Shown piece after piece: positions 1-4,983 of a DNA stretch of 5,642 nucleotides. This DNA is from Desulfurococcales archaeon ex4484_217_1 (GTDB taxonomy: Archaea; Thermoproteota; Thermoprotei_A; EX4484-217-1). A program made the translations under genes and the position numbers. The notes beneath the pieces were generated by a model that saw only the letters and a program-made list of their open reading frames with translations, made no database searches and was not told the origin of the DNA. Where the stretch lies: NCBI GenBank assembly GCA_002254745.1, contig NJED01000041.1:1-5642 (forward strand), read 5' to 3'. The first letter of the stretch is position 1. Each line of letters opens with the position of its first letter.

Positions 1-264
1 TAAAAGGAAGAAGTAGTATGGAAGTTTTATGTTTTTACCATCATATAGCCGTAAATACTCGTAAGATGAAATTATAGCTGCTATGCCAACTATCCCTATG
101 TTTAGAATGAAGGGTAACGATATAGAATCTACACTAAGCACTATTCCATGAATATCGAGCTCAATATTGTTAACATACATGATTAACGATACTAAGGTTA
201 ATACAACTACCGTAAGGGAGGAGAAAGCTACTTTCAATATCCTACTATTAACCATACCGCTCAA
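1..264 (-). CDS. Second antiporter-like membrane subunit (NuoL/M/N, MrpA/D type), 5' part only
   Basis: Partial gene that leaves the window at position 1; 88 codons are visible without a stop. The protein begins (L/M)SGMVNSRIL and has one hydrophobic helix (about residues 12-30), then the segment VDSISLPFIL followed by a second helix. This Asp-x-Ile-Ser-Leu-Pro pattern is typical of the third helix of NuoM/MrpD-like proton or sodium antiporter subunits. I chose the TTG at 264 over the ATG at 255. A strong SD (GGAGGG, 273-278) sits 8 bases before the TTG but 17 before the ATG, and the TTG overlaps the TGA stop of the preceding gene (TTGA), which suggests translational coupling. The frame closes at a TAA at 304-306, so the N-terminus cannot be much longer and lacks the usual first helix. 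The family call is good; the exact complex (Mrp, membrane-bound hydrogenase, Mbs or Nuo-like) cannot be told from this fragment. Confidence 0.72.
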   Translation of the reverse strand, partial: MSGMVNSRILKVAFSSLTVVVLTLVSLIMYVNNIELDIHGIVLSVDSISLPFILNIGIVGIAAIISSYEYLRLYDGKNIKLPYYFFLL

Positions 265-1643
265 CTGATAAGCCCTCCATAAATTGTTATTTGAGAAATC
301 ATGTTATAGAAGAGGAAGTGCGAAGTTAAAGAGAATACTATGAGGGAGATTATAGAGTACTTCATCAAGGTAGGTATTTTAGTTACTACAGCTAAGTTAT
401 ATAGCAGGGTTTCCACACTAGTAACCGATGCCAATATAAGCATTTTGCCAAAGAAGAGACTAAAAGGTGGAGCGCCGGAAAGACCAATTATCGATGTAAA
501 CCATCCCATGCTCAAAAGTTTAGATTTAAGAATTAAGTTACTTATTTGTCTCATATCGTGTGTACCGTAAGTATATTCGAAAACACCCACAATTAAAAAT
601 CCTAAACCTTTAATGAACGCATGACTTACGAGATAAGCTATAGTCGCTTTTAACCCAATACTAGAACCTGCTAAGGCATAAACTACGCCAATATACATGA
701 TCATAGTCTCTCCTATTGTCGAGTAAGCTAGAAACCTCTTAGCATTCACTTGCAGAGGATACATTAACATACATATTACACATGTGATCACCATTAGCAA
801 TACTAAAACGTACAATACAATAGGGAATGTAGCGTTTATGAACTGCGCAATTCTCCCTAACAAGTAAACACCCATTTCTATCATAGCTGCTCCATGTAGA
901 AAAGCTGAAGCTGGTGTTGGAGCAACCATAGCGTCTAAAAGCCATGAATAGAATGGGAACTGTGCTGATTTAGCTAGTGAAGCGACCATTACAAGTAGGA
1001 GAAGCTCAGTTTTCGCGTAAGCAGGTAAATTGGATAGTGAAAATAGGCTAGTATCTCCAATGTAATATAGGCTAAGGAATGAAGCTAAATAGAGTCCTAA
1101 AACTGCTCCTACATGCGTGTAAAGCAATGCTTTGTTTGCTGAAACTATGTCCTTAGCTGACCCGTAGTATGAAATTACTCCCCAACATGATAAGCTCATA
1201 AGTTCGAAGAATATTAAAGCCTCTATTAGTGTTGATGAGTGAAGAAAAGCCAATGTAGAACCCATAAATAAAAGCATCCACCCATAAAACTTCCCTTTAC
1301 CCCTCCTTACAGGGTGTAGCTTGTTATCCTTACTTAAATAATCTATGGAATAAACAAGAAACAGTATGCCGCAAGAAAGTACAACCAAGCCTACAGTAAC
1401 GGAATAAGGGTCCACTATTAAGCCATAGAATTCTCCCAGTAGATTATTTTTTACTAAAATTACATGAACTATTTTTTCTTTACTCTCGAAATACAGTAGT
1501 GTACCTAAAAGATAGGTTATGGTAATTAAAGATAAATTAAAGATCAAATATATATCGGCTTTCCTACCATCGACTATGAATGACAGCAAACCTAGGGTTA
1601 TAGGAACTAGAAATGATGCTATGAAAAATACTGTGGAGTTCAT
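261..1643 (-). CDS. Antiporter-like subunit of a complex I/Mrp/membrane-bound hydrogenase type complex
   Basis: A 460-residue polytopic membrane protein of the proton-conducting NADH dehydrogenase/MrpA-MrpD family (NuoL/NuoM/NuoN homologues). It would form one ion channel in the membrane arm of a redox-driven pump or cation antiporter. Family landmarks are visible. Glu147 in helix 5 (FFELMS) and Lys225 in helix 7 (LAKSAQFPFYSWLLDAM) are the usual Glu/Lys channel pair. These are followed by APTPASAFLHGAAM with His250, AKRFLAYSTIGE (301-312), SHAFIKGLGFL (340-350) and GAPPFSLFFGK with Lys400 in the broken helix 12, a lysine there as in NuoL rather than the glutamate of NuoM. I count about 13 helices; the chain stops soon after the thirteenth (about 428-449), so the usual helix 14 is missing and the protein is shorter than the common 480-510 residues. 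The ATG start has a good SD 6 bases upstream. It is the first gene of a minus-strand operon, coupled to the next subunit. Confidence 0.88.
   Translation of the reverse strand: MNSTVFFIASFLVPITLGLLSFIVDGRKADIYLIFNLSLITITYLLGTLLYFESKEKIVHVILVKNNLLGEFYGLIVDPYSVTVGLVVLSCGILFLVYSIDYLSKDNKLHPVRRGKGKFYGWMLLFMGSTLAFLHSSTLIEALIFFELMSLSCWGVISYYGSAKDIVSANKALLYTHVGAVLGLYLASFLSLYYIGDTSLFSLSNLPAYAKTELLLLVMVASLAKSAQFPFYSWLLDAMVAPTPASAFLHGAAMIEMGVYLLGRIAQFINATFPIVLYVLVLLMVITCVICMLMYPLQVNAKRFLAYSTIGETMIMYIGVVYALAGSSIGLKATIAYLVSHAFIKGLGFLIVGVFEYTYGTHDMRQISNLILKSKLLSMGWFTSIIGLSGAPPFSLFFGKMLILASVTSVETLLYNLAVVTKIPTLMKYSIISLIVFSLTSHFLFYNMISQITIYGGLIS
273..278 (-). promoter_or_regulatory. Shine-Dalgarno GGAGGG that decides a TTG start
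   Basis: On the minus strand GGAGGG matches the archaeal anti-SD and lies 8 bases before TTG (264-262). It lies inside the last codons of the upstream antiporter-like gene. The spacing to the next ATG (255) is 17 bases, too long for normal initiation, so the site favours the TTG that overlaps the upstream stop codon. Confidence 0.6.
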
Positions 1644-1649
1644 ACGTTA

Positions 1650-1654
1650 ACCTC
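1650..1654 (-). promoter_or_regulatory. Shine-Dalgarno GAGGT of the antiporter-like gene
   Basis: On the minus strand GAGGT lies 6 bases before the ATG at 1643, the expected register against the archaeal GGAGGTGAT consensus. It supports this ATG as the true start and implies a transcript with a 5' leader rather than a leaderless one. Confidence 0.55.
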
Positions 1655-1670
1655 ACTTGCTAGCAATTAG

Positions 1671-1698
1671 CAAAATATACTACAATATGTCTAAATAC
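1671..1698 (-). promoter_or_regulatory. Possible promoter of the membrane-complex operon
   Basis: Two TATA-like stretches precede the SD on the minus strand: TATTTAGA centred near 1694 and TATATTTT centred near 1675. With the usual archaeal distance of about 25 bases, the first would start transcription near 1669. That gives a leader of about 25 bases containing the SD, which fits best. The second would leave almost no leader. Neither has a clear BRE, so the call is weak. Confidence 0.27.
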
Positions 1699-1904
1699 TG
1701 TATGGGACGTATTCTCGATAATGGTTGCTGGAAATAGTTTACCATTCAATAGCCTAACCCTCTTTCAGCCATGTAATTGCATATGATTTGTTAAACTTTT
1801 CACACATTTATTTGAAGAAAAAGTGATTGCCCATTATATTATAGAACCAGAAAATTTAAAATTATTGTTTAGAAGAGTCTTGGTCTCTCCAAAACATTTA
1901 CACG

Positions 1905-1923
1905 CATGAACATTTAATTCATG
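1905..1923. repeat. Inverted repeat CATGAA-N7-TTCATG next to the nitroreductase promoter
   Basis: Perfect 6-base arms CATGAA (1905-1910) and TTCATG (1918-1923) are separated by 7 bases, giving a 19-base two-fold symmetric site. It ends where the BRE-like GGAAA begins. A dimeric regulator bound here would touch the upstream edge of the BRE/TATA complex, a common place for archaeal activators or repressors. The symmetry is seen directly; the operator role is inferred, and arms this short can arise by chance in AT-rich DNA. Confidence 0.35.
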
Positions 1924-1936
1924 GAAATTTTTTAAG
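1923..1936 (+). promoter_or_regulatory. BRE/TATA promoter of the nitroreductase gene
   Basis: GGAAA (1923-1927) followed directly by TTTTTTAAG (1928-1936) resembles the crenarchaeal BRE plus TATA box. Transcription would be expected about 25 bases downstream of the box centre, near 1957-1959, leaving a leader of about 15 bases before the ATG at 1973. The leader carries only a poor SD (AGGGT, 9 bases from the ATG), so initiation may be SD-independent. Confidence 0.45.
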
Positions 1937-1972
1937 TTTTAAGAATAATAAGTGTAGAAGGGTATATCTGGC

Positions 1973-2512
1973 ATGGTTGAAAATAATACTAGTGAAAGTA
2001 AGAAGTATTTAGAATTCTTGAAAACTAGAAGGAGTATAAGGATATTTAAGCCGGAACCTATATCTGATGACCTGGTTTTCGAAATACTCGACGTTGCAAG
2101 GTTTGCTCCAAGTGCTAAGAATATGCAACCCTGGGAATTTATTGTCATGAAGAATAAAGAGCTCTTAAAGAAATTATCTAGAATACATAGATGGGCTAAA
2201 CCAGTATCCAATGCTCCAGTAGCCATAGTTGTTATTTGCGATAAGGAGTTAGCTCCAATATCTTACCAAGTAGATTGCGCAAACGCGGCTATGTACATTA
2301 TGCTTGCAGCACACGCTTTAGGACTAGGAACAGTTTGGATACAGACTCTTAGAAACGTTAAGGAAATACAGAAAATTCTTAACATACCTTCAAGCAAAAT
2401 ACCTATCGCTATTATAGCTATGGGCTGGCCTGCCGAGAAACCTGAACCTAAGCCTAGGAAGCAGCTTAGGGAGATAGTTCATGAAAACCTATATTCTACT
2501 CCTTTGACCTAG
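1973..2512 (+). CDS. Nitroreductase-family FMN oxidoreductase
   Basis: A 179-residue soluble flavoprotein of the nitroreductase superfamily, in which FMN-containing dimers reduce quinones, nitro compounds, flavins or other acceptors with NAD(P)H. The physiological substrate cannot be read from the sequence. Seen directly: the phosphate-binding start of the fold, KTRRSIRIFKPEPIS (residues 17-31); the APSAKNMQPWEF segment (45-56) that lines the FMN site; the helix DCANAAMYIMLAAHALGLGTVWI (101-123, conserved Asp101 and GLGT); and the C-terminal MGWPAEKPEPKPRK (150-163), the typical family ending. The length is normal for small archaeal members. The ATG at 1973 is the only reasonable start, as no other ATG lies before the RRSIR motif. 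It is monocistronic, transcribed divergently from the membrane-complex operon and convergently with treT, whose last 17 bases it shares. BluB-like or F420/FMN reductase functions are alternatives that I cannot exclude. Confidence 0.9.
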   Translation: MVENNTSESKKYLEFLKTRRSIRIFKPEPISDDLVFEILDVARFAPSAKNMQPWEFIVMKNKELLKKLSRIHRWAKPVSNAPVAIVVICDKELAPISYQVDCANAAMYIMLAAHALGLGTVWIQTLRNVKEIQKILNIPSSKIPIAIIAMGWPAEKPEPKPRKQLREIVHENLYSTPLT

Positions 2513-3737
2513 ACATTTCTGCTAATATTTTTAAATATTTTTCCAAATGGCTTACTATTGTAAAGTTCTCTAAAACATGCTTGTATCCGTTTTCTCCAAG
2601 TCTTTTTCTCACATTGCTGTTTTTTATAAGGTATATTGTTTTTTCAGCGGCTTCTTCAATAGATTTAACAAGGTACCCTGATACGCCATTAACTATCTGA
2701 AGCTTAATTCCCCCAACACCTCTAGCTACAACAGGTTTCTTCTTCCATAAAGCTTCAGCAACGGAAAGCCCAAACCCCTCTCTGATACTCATTTGCAAAA
2801 CCACCGTTGCTACTCTTTGGAATGCATTTACCTCTAAAGGCCCTACGCCAATAAGGTTTGTTAGAAAATGTATGTCATAGTCTTCACCTGCAAATCTAAC
2901 TGCTTTCTCGTAATAAATCCATCCCTCAGGATCATCAGATGCCATAGCTGCTATGAGTAGTAACTGCACATTAGGTATCTTCTTTTTAACCAACCTGTAA
3001 ACTTTGATTGCACCTATAGGGTCTTTCCAAGGGTCGAATCTAGCTACTTGAACAAGTATCGGACGTTCAGGGTCTACATCGTATTTTGAAAGTATTTTTT
3101 GAATTGTGCTTTCACTTAATGGCTTATTTTTATCACTAAGAGGATCTATGGAGGGAGGCATAACGTACTTTACAGGTGTTGGCGTTTCTGGATGTATATA
3201 TTCTTTCATATGAAATATGGATGCATTATATTGCTTAAGAATACCAAATATGAAGTTTAATACCGGTTTATAGGGGTTACTTAAATCTATATGGCATCTC
3301 CAAACCCAAAATCTATGGTCCCGTGTAAAAGACCTTATACCTAAGGGCTGTGGATCGTGAACTACAACTACTTCTCCACGAAGATCCAATATATCCTCAA
3401 CGTTATGCCTTAATACCTCGTAATATAGGTTAATATGTTCTTTTTCTAAATCTAAGGCGGCGCCTTGTAGTGCATTATGTATTCTTTTAGTTACATTGAA
3501 GAATTCTTGAGGAGCTTCCAACACTTCCCACTCTGTTTTTATTCCTAAGCTATTCATCAACGGGACAATATTGCTGAGAATTTCTACAACCCCACCGCCG
3601 AAAGCTGTCGAGTTCACATGAGTTATGCTTAATTCCTTAATCTGATCTGCCAACTTCACTATGTTCTCTACTTTCTCATAGCCAACAATGTTGGTATAGT
3701 CTCTTATGTTCCTTATAGCTTCAAGTTTAACTTTCAT
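2496..3737 (-). CDS. treT: Trehalose glycosyltransferring synthase (TreT), GT4 family
   Basis: A 413-residue cytoplasmic GT-B retaining glycosyltransferase. TreT joins NDP-glucose (ADP-, UDP- or GDP-glucose) and glucose into trehalose, and in some archaea mainly runs in reverse. Seen: the glycine loop AFGGGV (45-50), HDPQP (127-131), WRCHIDLS (146-153), the linker MPPSIDPLSDKN (193-204), donor-phosphate residues Arg233 and Lys238 in VARFDPWK, DDPEGWIYYEKA (268-279), NLIGVGPLEVNAFQR (294-308), and the EX7E motif Glu320/Glu328 in SIREGFGLSVAEA. This combination, especially HDPQP with WRCHIDLS and DPEGWIY, is the signature of archaeal TreT, and the length matches the roughly 415 residues of the Pyrococcus enzyme. 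The ATG start has SD GGTG 5 bases upstream. The gene is divergent from the GT4 gene and overlaps the nitroreductase 3' end by 17 bases. Unlike the Thermococcus locus, no sugar ABC transporter is adjacent within the window. Confidence 0.93.
   Translation of the reverse strand: MKVKLEAIRNIRDYTNIVGYEKVENIVKLADQIKELSITHVNSTAFGGGVVEILSNIVPLMNSLGIKTEWEVLEAPQEFFNVTKRIHNALQGAALDLEKEHINLYYEVLRHNVEDILDLRGEVVVVHDPQPLGIRSFTRDHRFWVWRCHIDLSNPYKPVLNFIFGILKQYNASIFHMKEYIHPETPTPVKYVMPPSIDPLSDKNKPLSESTIQKILSKYDVDPERPILVQVARFDPWKDPIGAIKVYRLVKKKIPNVQLLLIAAMASDDPEGWIYYEKAVRFAGEDYDIHFLTNLIGVGPLEVNAFQRVATVVLQMSIREGFGLSVAEALWKKKPVVARGVGGIKLQIVNGVSGYLVKSIEEAAEKTIYLIKNSNVRKRLGENGYKHVLENFTIVSHLEKYLKILAEMSRSKE
2526..2542 (+). 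terminator. T-rich tract after the nitroreductase gene
   Basis: Two runs of five T (2528-2532 and 2538-2542) lie 15-30 bases past the nitroreductase stop on the plus strand. Archaeal RNA polymerase terminates on such U-tracts without needing a hairpin. The tract lies inside the last codons of treT on the other strand, so its composition also encodes protein, which keeps confidence low. Confidence 0.33.
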
Positions 3738-3742
3738 GAAAA

Positions 3743-3746
3743 CACC
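3743..3746 (-). promoter_or_regulatory. Short Shine-Dalgarno GGTG before treT
   Basis: On the minus strand GGTG lies 5 bases before the ATG at 3737, in the same register against GGAGGTGAT as the other SD sites in the window. It supports this start, provided that transcription begins upstream of it. Confidence 0.4.
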
Positions 3747-3758
3747 ATTAACTGCGAA

Positions 3759-3790
3759 ATTAAATACTCAGCTAAAACTATTTAAAATTA
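3759..3790. promoter_or_regulatory. Divergent promoter region of treT and the GT4 gene
   Basis: A near-symmetric TATA element, CTATTTAAAATTA (3778-3790), lies between the two divergent genes. Read rightward, with TAAAAC (3773-3778) as a BRE-like upstream part, it predicts a start near 3808 and a GT4 leader of about 42 bases. Read leftward it predicts a start near 3757 and a 20-base treT leader containing the GGTG SD. A second leftward box, TATTTAAT (3759-3766), would instead give a nearly leaderless treT transcript starting near 3737. Either two separate boxes or one shared box is possible; position and sequence are seen, usage is inferred. Confidence 0.4.
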
Positions 3791-3841
3791 AGGTTAAACA
3801 GAACATTATGCGTACACTAAATAACATACTTCGCATGCGCC

Positions 3842-3846
3842 GTGAT
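3842..3846 (+). promoter_or_regulatory. Shine-Dalgarno GTGAT favouring the GT4 start at 3850
   Basis: GTGAT matches the 3' half of the archaeal GGAGGTGAT consensus and ends 3 bases before the ATG at 3850. In that alignment the GGAGG core would lie 7 bases before the start, the usual register. It supports 3850 over the in-frame ATGs at 3808 and 3835. Confidence 0.4.
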
Positions 3847-3849
3847 ATC

Positions 3850-4983
3850 ATGAAGTTGCTCGTAATACACCCTCATTTAAGCATAATTGGTGGAAGCGAG
3901 AAGCTAACACAAATACTGGTTTATGAATTGGAGAAGAAAAGAAAAAATATAGAAATACTCGTACTAACGGGTTCTAGGAATAAAGAATTATTTCCCGAAA
4001 CAAGTAAGATCAAATTTAAGCTATTTAAGGAGGCCCCTGTAAAGGCAAAAAATCTCAGAATTAAAAGGTTAATCAACGCTTTCCTAACATTAAGCGAAGT
4101 AATGGATGATTTCTGCCCAGACGCTGTACTTGCAATGATACAGGAACCTATATACCTTGTCCTATCCAAAATAGTGAAACCCAACATAGGTACTGCAATA
4201 TATATTCACTTCCCGTTTGAAGAAGAACTAACAAAGGACAATGTAGTAGAGTTCATTAAAGTGTATCGTTTCCCAGGTTTTTACGAGAGTTTTTATAAAT
4301 TTGTTGACTTGAAAATAACAAACTCAAACTACACCGCTAAAGTTCTCTACGAAAAATTCGGACTGGAGAGTAACGTAGTATATCCTGCTATTCCATGGGA
4401 TTTCTTTAAGGAAAAACCAAGTTTAGACCAGGACCCAGGGCCATCAATTATTAGCGTTGGAAGATTTGTTCCACACAAGAGGTTTACCATATTACTTAAG
4501 CTATTTAAGGATAGAATTAAACCCCTCATTCCTGAGGCAAGACTTACCATAGTTGGTATTCCTGATCCTAGATACGTGGATTATTATAGGAAAGTGGTTG
4601 AATTAGCTGACCGTATAGCCGATGTTGAAGTTATAAGCAGGCCTTTAACACCCTTAGAATTGGCTAAACTATACAGACAGTCAAGAGTATACGTGCACTT
4701 GCGTATAGGAGAACATTTCGGTATGGCACCTGTTGAAGCTATGAGCCAAGGAACAGTACCTATTCTTCCAAGTAAATCAGGTTTAGCAGAACTACTTACT
4801 CACCGGGTTTCAGGGTTTAAATACGAAAACGATAATGAACTGATTACTTACATTCTCGAAGTTCTTAAAGTGCCTAGAGATAAATATTTGAAGCTGAAGA
4901 GAAACGCATACTATAAATCGCTATACTTTACACCTGAAAGATTTGCAAACGACATACTAGGATACTTAAACCTGGTAGTCTAG
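3850..4983 (+). CDS. GT4-family glycosyltransferase (group 1)
   Basis: A 377-residue GT-B retaining glycosyltransferase without signal peptide or clear membrane span, probably cytoplasmic or peripheral to the membrane. Seen: the N-terminal strand and glycine loop MKLLVIHPHLSIIGGSEKL (1-19), IYIHFPFEE (117-125), the linker TNSNYTAKVLYEKFGL (157-172), SVGRFVPHK (202-210) with donor-phosphate residues Arg205 and Lys210, and the EX7E motif Glu288/Glu296 in GEHFGMAPVEAMSQGTVPI. The IHPHLxxxGGSEK start and EHFG motif recall ALG2/ALG11-type and archaeal N-glycan or lipid glycosyltransferases, but donor and acceptor cannot be assigned. An open frame extends upstream to an ATG at 3706, but that start would lie inside treT and upstream of the likely TATA box. 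I chose ATG 3850 because it begins directly at the first strand of the fold and has a GTGAT SD; a leaderless start at 3808 (14 more residues) remains possible. The 3' end overlaps the galT remnant by 18 bases. Confidence 0.88.
   Translation: MKLLVIHPHLSIIGGSEKLTQILVYELEKKRKNIEILVLTGSRNKELFPETSKIKFKLFKEAPVKAKNLRIKRLINAFLTLSEVMDDFCPDAVLAMIQEPIYLVLSKIVKPNIGTAIYIHFPFEEELTKDNVVEFIKVYRFPGFYESFYKFVDLKITNSNYTAKVLYEKFGLESNVVYPAIPWDFFKEKPSLDQDPGPSIISVGRFVPHKRFTILLKLFKDRIKPLIPEARLTIVGIPDPRYVDYYRKVVELADRIADVEVISRPLTPLELAKLYRQSRVYVHLRIGEHFGMAPVEAMSQGTVPILPSKSGLAELLTHRVSGFKYENDNELITYILEVLKVPRDKYLKLKRNAYYKSLYFTPERFANDILGYLNLVV

Larger units (their letters stand above)
1644..1972. other. Divergent intergenic region, 329 bases, no gene seen
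   Basis: AT-rich spacer between the divergent membrane-complex operon and the nitroreductase gene. Both strands have frequent stops. The longest tempting ORF, at 1721-1786 on the plus strand (21 codons plus stop), has no convincing SD and no recognisable product. The region holds the two promoter areas listed separately, an inverted repeat at 1905-1923, and an extra BRE/TATA-like element (GAAAATTTAAAA, 1850-1861) on the plus strand. That element would start transcription about 90 bases before the nitroreductase ATG. I see no tRNA or structured RNA. Confidence 0.6.

Noticed and set aside
340..570. Plus-strand open frame of 76 codons
   Set aside because: It lies wholly antisense to the antiporter-like gene, which has clear family motifs in this stretch; no SD or recognisable domain.
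1721..1786. 21-codon plus-strand micro-ORF (MVAGNSLPF...) in the intergenic region
   Set aside because: No convincing SD, no promoter placed for it, and no recognisable product; of a size expected by chance.
1880..1892. TTGG-TCTCT-CCAA mini hairpin
   Set aside because: Only four base pairs, not followed by a T-run; too weak for a terminator or riboswitch.
1939..2226. Minus-strand open frame of 95 codons
   Set aside because: Antisense shadow of the nitroreductase gene, whose conserved motifs occupy the other strand.
2925..2945. C box/D box-like TGATGA and CTGA on the minus strand, as in archaeal C/D guide RNAs
   Set aside because: The boxes are almost adjacent, with no room for a guide, and they encode the conserved DDPEG of TreT.
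4018..4508. Repeated AAGCTATTTAAGGA at about 4019 and 4499, similar to the TATA element at 3778
   Set aside because: Inside the gene both copies encode Lys-Leu-Phe-Lys with the same codons; a coincidence of codon choice rather than a promoter repeat.
3921..4550. Two minus-strand open frames (3921-4187 and 4347-4550) opposite the GT4 gene
   Set aside because: Shadows of a gene with full GT4 motifs; no start signals or recognisable products.
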